Shown: piece after piece, positions 26,017-34,546 of the stretch
Position numbering within the stretch: position 1 is the first letter of the stretch
How the letters are laid out: every line of letters starts with the position of its first letter
Assembly: GCF_032814565.1 (NCBI RefSeq)
Contig: NZ_CP136521.1
Location: 964,501-1,028,500, forward strand
Reading direction: 5' to 3'
DNA from: Hwangdonia lutea
GTDB taxonomy: Bacteria > Bacteroidota > Bacteroidia > Flavobacteriales > Flavobacteriaceae
Length of the DNA stretch: 64,000 nucleotides
Notes under the pieces: model-generated
What the model was told of the DNA's origin: nothing
Database searches by the model: none
What the model saw: only the letters and a program-made list of their open reading frames with translations
Position numbers and translations under genes: made by a program

Positions 26017-26868
26017 TTAACCCATGCCATTTAAAATATCCTTTATATAATTAGTGTCTTTCATTTCATTAAAAATCGCATCAAAATCATCTTGTTTCAT
26101 CAACTCCTTAAAATGCGTCAGGTTAATAATATATTCCTCTAAAGTTTCAATAACATTGGTTTTGTTCTGTTTAAAAATCGGGGTCCACATTTCTGGCGAA
26201 CTTTTGGCCAATCGTACTGTGGAGGCAAATCCACTGCCCGCCATATCAAAAATATCGCGTTCGTTTTTTTCTTTATCGATTACCGTTTTACCTAACATAA
26301 ACGAGCTGATATGCGATAAGTGCGACATGTACGCAATGTGCTTATCGTGTGCCACCGGATTCATGTAGCGCATACGCATGCCAATATCGGCGAACAACTT
26401 CAAGGCCTTTTCTTGAAGCTTAAAGGCTGTTTTTTCAACTTCGCAAATAATATTTGTTTTGCCAACAAATAGGTTTGGAATGGCCGCATTAGGTCCCGAA
26501 TGCTCGGTGCCCGCAATAGGATGCATGGCCAAAAAATTTCTGCGTTTAGGGTGGTTTTCAACCACTTTACAAATATCTACTTTAGTGGATCCCGCATCCA
26601 CCACCAACCCGTTATCCGAAATTTTGTCTAAAACCGTTGGTAATAATTTAACCGTGGCATCAACGGGAATAGACACAATAACCAAATCGGCATTTTCAAT
26701 ATCGTCTAAAGTCGCTTTTTTATCAATTAAATTAAGTGACAAAGCGGTTTCTAAGGTGGCATCTTTTCTGCTAATACCGTGAATAACCATATCCGGATTA
26801 TTCTTTTTAATATCAATAGCAAGACTGCCACCAATTAAACCAACACCTATTATATATATGTTTTTCAT
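26017..26868 (-). CDS. tyrA: Prephenate dehydrogenase
   Basis: The enzyme oxidises prephenate to 4-hydroxyphenylpyruvate, the tyrosine branch. The 283-residue protein starts with the Rossmann motif GVGLIGGSLAIDI, continues with the NAD-binding VVDAGSTKVDIC, the catalytic His in MHPIAGTEHSGP, and HIAYMSHLSHISSF. It has no ACT or chorismate mutase domain; the mutase is supplied by the downstream DAHP synthase fusion. It follows the aminotransferase gene by 159 nt, a gap holding a partial family A repeat. Confidence 0.95.
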   Translation of the reverse strand: MKNIYIIGVGLIGGSLAIDIKKNNPDMVIHGISRKDATLETALSLNLIDKKATLDDIENADLVIVSIPVDATVKLLPTVLDKISDNGLVVDAGSTKVDICKVVENHPKRRNFLAMHPIAGTEHSGPNAAIPNLFVGKTNIICEVEKTAFKLQEKALKLFADIGMRMRYMNPVAHDKHIAYMSHLSHISSFMLGKTVIDKEKNERDIFDMAGSGFASTVRLAKSSPEMWTPIFKQNKTNVIETLEEYIINLTHFKELMKQDDFDAIFNEMKDTNYIKDILNGMG

Positions 26869-26910
26869 TTTCCTGTCTGCCCCTTAACTCCCGAAAGAGA
26901 TCTTTTATTC

Positions 26911-26975
26911 GGGCGTTAAGAGTTGTATGTTTTAAACTTTTATTAATACCTACAAGGTTTTTAAAACCTTGCAGG
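26911..26975. repeat. Partial family A repeat with CCTACAAGG palindrome
   Basis: GGGCGTT at 26911 is followed at 26949-26975 by a palindrome (CCTACAAGGTTTTTAAAACC then TTGCAGG). The right-hand CCCTAACGC end is missing. A near-mirror of its start (AACTCCCGAA) lies just upstream. The following stretch to about 27015 repeats the words ACTGCC and AACTGC. Confidence 0.55.
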
Positions 26976-27027
26976 AGACTGAAACCGCAACTGCCGACTG
27001 AATACTGCCAACTGCATACTTATTTAC

Positions 27028-28173
27028 TCATTTCACTCTCGCAATGGCTTCTTCTAAAACCTCGGTTGAGGCACATAGCGAAAACCTAATATAACCTTCA
27101 CCTTGACTTCCAAAAATGGTTCCAGGTGTTATAAAAACGTGGTTCTCTTTCAATATTATATCTATAAATTCTTCTGCTTTTACGTTGCCAGGTAATTTTG
27201 CCCAAACAAAAAGTCCCGTGGCATTTTTATCGTAGGTACACTTTAAAGCATCGGCCAATTGCCAAACTAAATCGCGTCGTTTCTGGTACACACTATTCAA
27301 AGTACTAAACCACATTTTAGAACATTTTAAAGCTTCAATCGCCCCTTTTTGAATGCCGTAAAACATACCAGAATCCATGTTGCTTTTCACTTTTAAAACA
27401 TGGTTAATTTGGTCGCTATTCCCCACTAACATGCCCACGCGCCAGCCTGCCATATTAAAGGTTTTGCTTAACGAATTAAGCTCTAAACACACATCTTTTG
27501 CGCCTTTAACACTTAATATGCTTTTTGGTGTGTCGTTAAGAATAAAGCTATATGGGTTATCGTTTACTATTAAAATATTATGGCGTTTTGCAAAGGCCAC
27601 TAAATCTTCAAACAATGTTTCGGTGGCTTGCGCACCCGTTGGCATGTGCGGATAATTAATCCACATCAATTTCACTTGGCTTAAATCTGTTTGCTCTAAA
27701 GCTTTTAAATCGGGCAACCAATTGTTACTAGCATCCAATTCGTACAAAACAGGTTTTGCTCCCACTAATTTTGTAACCGATTGGTAAGTTGGATAGCCCG
27801 GATTCGGAATTAAAACGCCATCGCCTTCATTCAAATACGCCATCGAAATATGCATAATGCCTTCTTTACTTCCCATTAACGGCAGTATTTCTGTATTGGC
27901 GCTAAGGTTTACCGAAAAATGCGTTTTATAGAACACTGCCATTGCTTCACGTAATTCCGGCAACCCTTGATAGCTTTGGTATTTATGGGCGTTAGGACTT
28001 AACAATCCGTTGGTTAATGCCTCAATTACTTTTTGCGGTGGTTGCAAATCGGGACTACCAATACCCAAATTAATAATAGGTTTTCCGCTAGCGATAAGCA
28101 GATTGACTTCTCTCAACTTTTTTGAGAAGTAGTATTCTTCAACGGTATGTAATCGGTTAGCGACTTCAATCAT
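27028..28173 (-). CDS. PLP-dependent aminotransferase class I/II, likely aromatic
   Basis: The 381 residues contain the fold-type I landmarks: INLGIGSPDLQPP, MGSKEGIMHISMAYLNEGDGV, NPGYPTYQ, a PLP-contacting NDNPYSF, the Schiff-base Lys in SLSKTFNMAGWRVG, and YIRFSLCAS. The sequence looks most like the LL-diaminopimelate/aspartate aminotransferase branch. Its place between pheA (4-nt ATGA overlap) and tyrA argues that it transaminates phenylpyruvate and hydroxyphenylpyruvate to Phe and Tyr. Substrate assignment is by context. Confidence 0.88.
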   Translation of the reverse strand: MIEVANRLHTVEEYYFSKKLREVNLLIASGKPIINLGIGSPDLQPPQKVIEALTNGLLSPNAHKYQSYQGLPELREAMAVFYKTHFSVNLSANTEILPLMGSKEGIMHISMAYLNEGDGVLIPNPGYPTYQSVTKLVGAKPVLYELDASNNWLPDLKALEQTDLSQVKLMWINYPHMPTGAQATETLFEDLVAFAKRHNILIVNDNPYSFILNDTPKSILSVKGAKDVCLELNSLSKTFNMAGWRVGMLVGNSDQINHVLKVKSNMDSGMFYGIQKGAIEALKCSKMWFSTLNSVYQKRRDLVWQLADALKCTYDKNATGLFVWAKLPGNVKAEEFIDIILKENHVFITPGTIFGSQGEGYIRFSLCASTEVLEEAIARVK

Positions 28174-28997
28174 AGCTTTGCATTTTTATATTCGCCTAAA
28201 ACTTTAAAATTATCTGCCATTATTTCTGACAACGATTTTGCTTTTTTGAAATCTGAAAAATCCTCAAAGGTCACATCAACAAAAAAGGCGTATTTCCAAG
28301 GGGTTTCAATAATGGGTAACGATTGTATTTTTGTTAAATTCAGCTTGCAATCGCTCATCACATTTAAAATAGTTGCTAAACTGCCCCGTTTGTGGTTGGC
28401 TTCAAACTTTAAGGAAGCCTTGTTAATTTCAGCTTCAACAACCTCAGAATTCGTACGTTTTACAACTGCAAACCGCGTTTCGTTATGCTTGATGGTTTGT
28501 ATGCTATGTGCCAAAATATCGAGCTGGAAAATTTCGGCCGCCATTACACTGGCAATAGCGCCAACACCTTTTAATTGGTTTTTATTAATGCGTTGTGCAA
28601 CCTCAGCGGTATCTTTATCTTCAATCAGTTTGATGTGCGGATGTTGCTTAAAAAACTCTTTACATTGCAACAGTGCCATAGGATGCGAATACACTTCTTT
28701 TATATCGGCAATACTTTGACCTTTAAGCGCCATAAAATTGTGCTGAATATCTAAATAATGTTCGCCAACAATGTGTAAATTTCGGTTATCAATTAAAGCG
28801 TAATTTGGTATAATGGATCCGGCAATGGAATTCTCTAAAGCCATAATTGCAGCATCGCAATCGCCATTGATTAAAGCATCAACAACGCCATCAAAAGTCA
28901 AGCATTCCATAGCTTTTACATCGTTATCAAAAAATTGCTGAGAAACGATATGATGGAACGATCCTTTTACACCTTGTATAGCTACTGTTTTTATCAT
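28170..28997 (-). CDS. pheA: Prephenate dehydratase with ACT domain
   Basis: The enzyme converts prephenate to phenylpyruvate, the phenylalanine branch. The start at 28997 (MIKTVAIQGVKGSFHH) gives 275 residues; an in-frame ATG at 29024 would lie inside the attenuator hairpin. The catalytic domain shows ALENSIAGSI and NETRFAVV, and an ACT domain follows with GSLATIL and IQSLP in the positions of the Phe-binding GALA and ESRP motifs, so allosteric control by Phe is likely though the motifs are variant. It is the first structural gene behind the leader peptide and terminator at 29004-29136, and overlaps the aminotransferase by 4 nt. Confidence 0.95.
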   Translation of the reverse strand: MIKTVAIQGVKGSFHHIVSQQFFDNDVKAMECLTFDGVVDALINGDCDAAIMALENSIAGSIIPNYALIDNRNLHIVGEHYLDIQHNFMALKGQSIADIKEVYSHPMALLQCKEFFKQHPHIKLIEDKDTAEVAQRINKNQLKGVGAIASVMAAEIFQLDILAHSIQTIKHNETRFAVVKRTNSEVVEAEINKASLKFEANHKRGSLATILNVMSDCKLNLTKIQSLPIIETPWKYAFFVDVTFEDFSDFKKAKSLSEIMADNFKVLGEYKNAKL

Positions 28998-29003
28998 ATA
29001 TAT

Positions 29004-29031
29004 AAAAAAAGTCCCGATTTTCATCGAGACT
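29004..29031 (-). terminator. Attenuator terminator in front of pheA
   Basis: On the minus strand a 9-bp stem (AGTCTCGAT / ATCGGGACT, one G-T pair) closes a GAAA tetraloop and runs into seven T at 29004-29010, ending 6 nt before the pheA ATG. Position and form are those of a premature terminator. Its 5' arm (29025-29030, GTCTCG) can instead pair with CGAGGC at 29069-29074 inside the leader ORF. Confidence 0.85.
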
Positions 29032-29055
29032 CATATTAAAATTTATAGTTATAAA

Positions 29056-29136
29056 TTATACATACAATGCCTCGTTCCTTTTGCTAAAAAAGAAATAAAA
29101 CCAATTGTTAAAATATGTATAATATACTGTTGACAT
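29056..29136 (-). CDS. Aromatic amino acid leader peptide of the pheA operon
   Basis: This 26-codon frame has ATG at 29134-29136 and TAA at 29056-29058. Residues 5-17 read YYTYFNNWFYFFF: 10 of 13 are aromatic, and the whole peptide has five Phe, five Tyr and one Trp. It is followed by the pheA attenuator hairpin 25 nt later. A promoter-like TTTG, 18 nt, TACTTTAG lies immediately upstream. By analogy with pheL and trpL, the ribosome would stall on these codons when charged Phe or Tyr tRNA is scarce, leaving the antiterminator half at 29069-29074 (codons 21-23) free. When translation runs to the stop, that half is covered and the terminator forms. Confidence 0.85.
   Translation of the reverse strand: MSTVYYTYFNNWFYFFFSKRNEALYV
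29069..29074 (-). promoter_or_regulatory. Predicted antiterminator half (CGAGGC)
   Basis: Minus-strand CGAGGC can pair with GTCTCG at 29025-29030 (six pairs, one G-T), competing with the terminator stem. Between them an AT hairpin (AATTTAT / ATAAATT, 29040-29057) brings the halves together. The element lies 12 nt past the last aromatic codon of the stalling run. Confidence 0.6.
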
Positions 29137-29149
29137 AATAATTACGGGG

Positions 29150-29179
29150 CTAAAGTAAATAATATTTCAAGAAATCAAA
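29150..29179 (-). promoter_or_regulatory. Promoter of the aromatic operon (TTTG, 18 nt, TACTTTAG)
   Basis: TTTG at 29176-29179 and TACTTTAG at 29150-29157 on the minus strand match the Bacteroidota consensus except for one base of the -7 box. Expected start is near 29143, only a few bases before the leader peptide ATG. Confidence 0.6.
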
Positions 29180-29283
29180 ATAGTATATAATCTTTTTTTC
29201 GTTTTTATTAAAAGTTTTAAAGATTTTACAGTAAAACGAATATAATATTAGATAATCATTATTTTTGAATAAATATTTTAAAT

Positions 29284-30180
29284 ATGTCTATTGAAGTTGA
29301 AGGAATTTCGAAACTTTACGGAAATCATAAAGCATTAAACCACGTATCCTTTAAGGTTGAAAAACCTGAAATTGTTGGGTTTTTAGGTCCCAATGGCGCC
29401 GGAAAATCAACCATGATGAAAATATTGACTACTTATGTTAACGCCACAAACGGTGTTGCTAAAGTTAATGGATTCGACATTACCATAAACACACAACAAG
29501 TACAAAAAAGTGTAGGGTATTTGCCTGAGCACAATCCGTTGTACTTAGATATGTATATTAAAGAATATTTAGCCTTCAATGCTAATATTTACAAGGTGCC
29601 AAAAGCGCGTATCGATGATGTTATTGCGCTTACTGGCTTAACGCCCGAAGTGCACAAAAAAATCGGGCAACTCTCAAAAGGCTATCGGCAGCGCGTGGGT
29701 TTGGCAAACGCCCTATTGCACAACCCCGATGTGTTGATTTTAGACGAACCCACAACGGGCTTAGACCCCAACCAGCTTATAGATATTAGAAACCTTATTA
29801 AAAGTATTGGCAAAACCAAAACCGTGTTTTTATCCACACACATTATGCAAGAGGTTGAAGCCATGTGCGACCGCGTAATCATTATCAACAAAGGTGAAAT
29901 TGTTGCCGATAAAAAGCTGAAAGAACTTCGTGAAAGCAAAGAGCAAACCATTATTGTGGAGTTTGATTACCGCGTTGAAGATGCCTTTTTATTAAAACTC
30001 CCAAAAGCAGATCGCGTGGTGAACACTTATGATTTTGTTTACGAAATTACGTTTAAAACCACCGAAGACATGCGCTCTCATGTATTTGATTTTGCACACG
30101 ATAATCAGTTAAAAATTCTTCAGCTCAATCAAAAAAATGCAAGTTTAGAAACTTTGTTTAGGGAGTTGACCACAGAATAA
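29284..30180 (+). CDS. gldA: Gliding motility ABC transporter ATPase GldA
   Basis: The 298-residue ABC ATPase has Walker A GPNGAGKST, signature LSKGYRQRVGLA, Walker B LILDEPTTGLDP and the switch His in STHIMQEVEAM, plus a C-terminal domain typical of ABC-2 exporters. The opening MSIEVEGISKLYG closely resembles GldA of gliding flavobacteria, which works with the permeases GldF and GldG. Those permeases are not adjacent, as in several relatives where gldA stands alone. It is divergent from the aromatic operon. A general ABC-2 ATPase role cannot be excluded. Confidence 0.85.
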   Translation: MSIEVEGISKLYGNHKALNHVSFKVEKPEIVGFLGPNGAGKSTMMKILTTYVNATNGVAKVNGFDITINTQQVQKSVGYLPEHNPLYLDMYIKEYLAFNANIYKVPKARIDDVIALTGLTPEVHKKIGQLSKGYRQRVGLANALLHNPDVLILDEPTTGLDPNQLIDIRNLIKSIGKTKTVFLSTHIMQEVEAMCDRVIIINKGEIVADKKLKELRESKEQTIIVEFDYRVEDAFLLKLPKADRVVNTYDFVYEITFKTTEDMRSHVFDFAHDNQLKILQLNQKNASLETLFRELTTE

Positions 30181-30257
30181 CTTTTAAAGTATCGTTTCGG
30201 TTTTTTTTAGGTTCGAAAACAGATAACTTTTAGTTTAAAAGCATGACAAAAATCATC

Positions 30258-30287
30258 TTTCGTAAAGGAAGCAAAGAACTATCTTTG
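30258..30287 (+). promoter_or_regulatory. Promoter of pta-ackA (TTTC, 18 nt, TATCTTTG)
   Basis: TATCTTTG at 30280-30287 is an exact -7 match, with TTTC 18 nt upstream at 30258-30261; the pta ATG is at 30310. Confidence 0.55.
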
Positions 30288-30309
30288 CAAAGGAAAAAAA
30301 TAATCAAAA

Positions 30310-32400
30310 ATGAGTAAAGGAATTTATGTAGCGACTATTGAACCCAACAGCGGAAAATCTGTTGCCGTACTGGGTTTAATGCGTATGCTTTTAGGAAAAA
30401 CGGCAAAGGTGGGCTATTTCAGACCGATTATAGAAGACACCGAAGATGGTGAAATGGACAACCACATCAGCACTGTAATCTCGCATTTTGAAATTGATAT
30501 CAACTACAAAAAAACATTTGTTTATACCCGAAACGAGGTACTGGATTTATACAACCAAGGAAAATCGGGCGAAGTTATCGACGAAATCATTAAAAAGTAT
30601 AAACACCTCGAAGAACGCTTCGATATTATATTGGTTGAAGGCACCGATTTCTCGCACGAAAATTCTAGTTTGGAACTGGACATTAACATTCTAATCTCCA
30701 AAAACTTAGGGTTGCCGGTTATAATTGTATCGCAAGGCGACGGTAAAGATATCAAGGAAATTGTGGACAATGTGCAGTTGGCTCACGACACGTTTAAAGA
30801 AGAAGTGGATGTATTGTCGATAATGACCAATAAAGTTAATCCCGATTATCTTACCGAATTAAAAACACAATTAAAAAACCGTATTAATAACGGCACCGAT
30901 ATTAGTGTTATTCCTAAAATTAAAAGTTTAGCGAGCCCAACTTTAAAAGAAATCTTTAAAAAACTAGACGGCACCGTTCTTTTTGGTAAAGACCTAATTA
31001 ACAATCAAATAGACAATTTTAGTGTAGGCGCTATGCAATTGCGTAATTATTTAACGCACTTAAAAGAAAACGCTTTAGTGATTACTCCCGGTGATAGGGC
31101 CGACATAATTTTAGGCGCCCTACAAGCCAACATCTCTAAAAATTATCCAAAAATATCTGGTATTATTTTAACCGGTGGATTAATTCCGGAAGACCCCATT
31201 TTAAAATTAATTGAAGGACTTTCGAGCGTAGTGCCCATAATTAGCGCCAAAGAAGGCACTTTCCACGTGACCAATACCATTGGGAAAATAAAATCTAAAA
31301 TATACGCTGAGAATATCGACAAGATTACAACATCGATTGCCACCTTCGAAAAACACGTTGATACCGATAAATTATCTGAGGATTTAATCACCTTCGAATC
31401 CGATATTTTCACTCCAAGAATGTTTCAGTATAATTTATTGCAACGCGCTTTAAAAGACAAAAAACACATTGTATTGCCCGAAGGTTACGACGAACGTATA
31501 CTACGCGCCACGGCAAGATTAATTGATGCGCATGTTGTAAACATCACCTTAATTGGTGAAAAAGAAAAGATAAAAGAACGTATTGAAAAATTCGACATTG
31601 CCTTAGATATTGATGATATTAATATTGTTTCCCCCGTTAAATCCCCTCATTTTGATGATTACGTAAACACATTTTATGAGCTTAGAAAGCATAAAAACGT
31701 GAATTTGGATATGGCCAAAGATGTCATGACCGATGTGTCGTATTTCGCCACCATGATGATTTACAAAGGACACGCCGATGGTATGGTATCGGGAGCATTG
31801 CACACTACGGCTCACACGCTTCGACCAGCCTTACAGTTTATAAAAACCAAACCCGGTGTTAATATTGTGTCGTCCGTATTTTTTATGTGTTTAGAGGATC
31901 GTGTTTCTATTTTTGGCGATTGCGCCATTAACCCAAATCCCAATGCCGAACAGTTGGCTGAAATTGCTATTTCATCAGCAAAAACCGCTAAGAATTTTGG
32001 CGTTGAGCCTAAAGTAGCGATGCTGTCCTATTCATCCGGTGCTTCAGGAAAAGGCGAACAAGTGGATAAGGTTAGAAAAGCCACCGAAATTGCTAAAAAC
32101 TTAGTCCCAGATTTAAAAATTGAAGGCCCCATCCAATACGATGCCGCAGTAGATATGCGCATTGGAAAAAGCAAATTACCGGATTCCGATGTTGCCGGAC
32201 AAGCCAGCGTGCTTATTTTCCCCGATCTCAACACCGGAAACAACACCTATAAAGCCGTACAACGCGAAACCGGTGCATTGGCTATTGGCCCTATGTTACA
32301 AGGCCTTAACAAACCTGTTAACGATTTAAGCCGTGGCTGTACTGCCGACGATATTTATAGCACCGTAATAATAACCGCCATACAATCACAAGACCTTTAA
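30310..32400 (+). CDS. pta: Phosphate acetyltransferase, long form
   Basis: Pta interconverts acetyl-CoA and acetyl phosphate. The 696-residue protein has the long-form layout: an N-terminal P-loop/BioD-like domain (VATIEPNSGKSVAVLGLMRML), a DRTGG-like middle region (ALVITPGDRADIILGA ... GIILTGGL), and the C-terminal catalytic domain from about residue 370 (HIVLPEGYDERILRATA, GHADGMVSGA, MLSYSSGASGKGEQVDKV). It forms an operon with ackA, starting 3 nt after its stop. Confidence 0.97.
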   Translation: MSKGIYVATIEPNSGKSVAVLGLMRMLLGKTAKVGYFRPIIEDTEDGEMDNHISTVISHFEIDINYKKTFVYTRNEVLDLYNQGKSGEVIDEIIKKYKHLEERFDIILVEGTDFSHENSSLELDINILISKNLGLPVIIVSQGDGKDIKEIVDNVQLAHDTFKEEVDVLSIMTNKVNPDYLTELKTQLKNRINNGTDISVIPKIKSLASPTLKEIFKKLDGTVLFGKDLINNQIDNFSVGAMQLRNYLTHLKENALVITPGDRADIILGALQANISKNYPKISGIILTGGLIPEDPILKLIEGLSSVVPIISAKEGTFHVTNTIGKIKSKIYAENIDKITTSIATFEKHVDTDKLSEDLITFESDIFTPRMFQYNLLQRALKDKKHIVLPEGYDERILRATARLIDAHVVNITLIGEKEKIKERIEKFDIALDIDDINIVSPVKSPHFDDYVNTFYELRKHKNVNLDMAKDVMTDVSYFATMMIYKGHADGMVSGALHTTAHTLRPALQFIKTKPGVNIVSSVFFMCLEDRVSIFGDCAINPNPNAEQLAEIAISSAKTAKNFGVEPKVAMLSYSSGASGKGEQVDKVRKATEIAKNLVPDLKIEGPIQYDAAVDMRIGKSKLPDSDVAGQASVLIFPDLNTGNNTYKAVQRETGALAIGPMLQGLNKPVNDLSRGCTADDIYSTVIITAIQSQDL

Positions 32401-32403
32401 TTT

Positions 32404-33600
32404 ATGCAAGTATTAGTTTTAAATTCTGGAAGTTCCTCATTAAAATTTCAACTGTTTCAAATGCCAGAAGAAATCATTTTGTGCTCTGGTTTAATTGAGC
32501 GCATTGGGTTTACCGATGCCAAATTCAAATTCAAAACGGAAAATGATACCATTGAAATTGTTGAAAACATTCCCAATCATAAAGTCGGTTTGGAGTTATT
32601 GGCCAATCAACTTTTGGATAAAGAAACTGGTGTTATAAAATCTACCGATGCCATTCATATTGTTGGGCATCGTGTGGTACATGGCGGCAGTCATTTTAGC
32701 AACACTACTGAAATTACCGAAGCCGTAAAAGATAAAATACAAGCATTATCATCATTGGCGCCTTTACACAATCCTCCAAATTTAGAAGGTATCGAGGTTG
32801 CCGAAACTATTTTCCCAAAGGCAAAACAAGTGGCGGTTTTCGACACGGCATTTCATCAATCTGTTCCAGAACACGTGTATAAGTACGCTATTCCCAAAAC
32901 ATTTTCAGAAAAACACAACATTCGTTTGTACGGATTTCATGGTACCAGCCATAAATATGTTTCGGAAAAAGCCATTGCATATTTAGGAAAAAAAGATTCA
33001 AAAATCATAAGTATTCATTTAGGTAATGGTTGCAGTATGACGGCGGTTAAAAACGGAAAAAGCATCGACCATTCTATGGGGTTCTCACCTTTGGGAGGAT
33101 TGGTAATGGGCACACGCTCGGGCGATATCGACCCCGCTTTCACATTTTATTTGGCCGATAAATTAGGTTATAATTTAAACGACATTAATAAACTTTTATT
33201 AAAAGAAAGCGGCATGTTGGGGTTAACCGGTTTTAGCGATTTAAGGGATATTGAGGCCGAAGCTGAAAAGGGCAATAAAGCCTGCCAGTTAGCTTTACAA
33301 ATGAATGTGTACCGCATAAAAAAATACATTGGCAGTTACGCTGCTATTTTAAACGGATTGGACGCTATTGTGTTTACTGCAGGCATTGGCGAAAACTCGC
33401 AATTTATGAGGCAAGAAATTTGCAAAGATTTAGATTTTTTAGGCATTGAATTAGATGCGGAAAAGAACAATTGCAGACCCAAAAGCTTAAAAGCCGTTAA
33501 CACCGAAACATCTAAGGTTAAAATATTGGTCATCCCAACAAACGAAGAATTGGAAATTGCGAAACAGTCGGTCGGGTTGTTTGAAACCATTTCAAATTAA
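32404..33600 (+). CDS. ackA: Acetate kinase
   Basis: The enzyme makes ATP and acetate from acetyl phosphate, completing overflow or acetate assimilation with Pta. The 398 residues show LNSGSSSLKFQLF, the catalytic FDTAFHQSVPEHVYKYAIP, YGFHGTSHKYVS, IHLGNGCSMTAV, DHSMGFSPLGGLVMGTRSGDIDP and FTAGIGENS, all family motifs. Normal length. It follows pta with a 3-nt gap. Confidence 0.97.
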   Translation: MQVLVLNSGSSSLKFQLFQMPEEIILCSGLIERIGFTDAKFKFKTENDTIEIVENIPNHKVGLELLANQLLDKETGVIKSTDAIHIVGHRVVHGGSHFSNTTEITEAVKDKIQALSSLAPLHNPPNLEGIEVAETIFPKAKQVAVFDTAFHQSVPEHVYKYAIPKTFSEKHNIRLYGFHGTSHKYVSEKAIAYLGKKDSKIISIHLGNGCSMTAVKNGKSIDHSMGFSPLGGLVMGTRSGDIDPAFTFYLADKLGYNLNDINKLLLKESGMLGLTGFSDLRDIEAEAEKGNKACQLALQMNVYRIKKYIGSYAAILNGLDAIVFTAGIGENSQFMRQEICKDLDFLGIELDAEKNNCRPKSLKAVNTETSKVKILVIPTNEELEIAKQSVGLFETISN

Positions 33601-33650
33601 AGCCATAAAGTTTATAAATTAACAAAGGCTAATACTAAAAAAAATGTTTG

Positions 33651-33780
33651 TCATTCCGAAGGTTACTGAAATCAAAATATAATTTGGTTGAAAGTACTTT
33701 GCGAAATAAATGAAGAGGAATCTCATGGCTAAAAGATTTCTCGTCATTCTCCCGATAGCTATCGGGTTTATTCTGTCATA
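33651..33780. repeat. Spacer with dispersed GTCATTC repeats and CCCGATAGCTATCGGG palindrome
   Basis: The ackA to GIN-protein spacer holds GTCATTCCGAAG, GAGGAATCTC and GTCATTCTCCCG words of the dispersed kind and a perfect 16-bp palindrome at 33751-33766. Nothing protein-coding was seen. It may terminate the two convergent transcripts, but there is no T run. Confidence 0.5.
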
Positions 33781-33799
33781 AGCGACAAACCACTAAAAT

Positions 33800-34546
33800 T
33801 TACTCAAAAATTAAACGGCCTTTGTACTGCTCTTCAACCTCGATTGTTGCTGGTTTGTTTACGGCAATAACGTTACCAGTTCCCGATATTCTGCCTTTAA
33901 GGGATTGTTGCGGATTTACAATCATATCGTTAGAACTTCTATTCCAAATAGCAACCTGTTGAGCCATTAACTCGCGGCCTTCAAAACGCGAGGTACCTGC
34001 TGCGAATGTAATATTTAGTCTAGTGGTTTTTCCCGAAATAAAACAATTGGATAGATTATTAAAAACCAATGTGAAGACATTATTATCTATTTGAAGTCTA
34101 AAATTGCCGTTGGTAAAAGTATCGGGCGCTCCGTAATCTTCGGATAAAACGGTTAAACTCGGGTAGGTTAAAACCCCATCGGATCGCACGTCGTATTGTG
34201 TGGAACTGCGTATTTCGGTAATGCTTGGCGATGTTATATACACTTTGGTTATGCCGTAATCGCGCACGTAATTGCAGGTATTGTTATCGGTAAGTGTTAG
34301 TCTGCCGTCAACTACAATTGCCGTAACATCATTCATTAAATTTTCGCCGGTCTCAATACTTACTTTTTGGGTTGGGCCTTCTTTAACGATTAGTTCAATA
34401 TCGCGGTTTACCAATATTTTATCAAAAGCATCAACGCTTATTTCCTTTTGAATTATGTTTCCTGTTTTCTGAAAACAGTCGTTGGCATTTTCGCTATCGC
34501 AAGCGAAAACTAAAAATAATATTGCCATGTAAATTAGTTTTTTCAT
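33800..34546 (-). CDS. GIN-domain (DUF2807) lipoprotein
   Basis: The 248-residue lipoprotein has a signal ending FLVFACD (lipid Cys16). The rest is a right-handed beta-helix-like DUF2807 domain with VDAFDKILVNRDIELIVKEG near the start and repeated short strands such as GVLTYPSLTVLSEDYG. GIN-domain proteins are abundant, poorly defined surface or periplasmic proteins of Bacteroidota. It overlaps the upstream PagL-like gene by 4 nt (ATGA), so the two are coupled. Confidence 0.85.
   Translation of the reverse strand: MKKLIYMAILFLVFACDSENANDCFQKTGNIIQKEISVDAFDKILVNRDIELIVKEGPTQKVSIETGENLMNDVTAIVVDGRLTLTDNNTCNYVRDYGITKVYITSPSITEIRSSTQYDVRSDGVLTYPSLTVLSEDYGAPDTFTNGNFRLQIDNNVFTLVFNNLSNCFISGKTTRLNITFAAGTSRFEGRELMAQQVAIWNRSSNDMIVNPQQSLKGRISGTGNVIAVNKPATIEVEEQYKGRLIFE

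Noticed and set aside
29046-29060. A tiny ORF (ATG TAT AAT TTA TAA) downstream in the pheA leader as the leader peptide
   Set aside because: Only four codons with one Tyr; the 26-codon frame upstream has far stronger aromatic bias and better placement relative to the hairpins.
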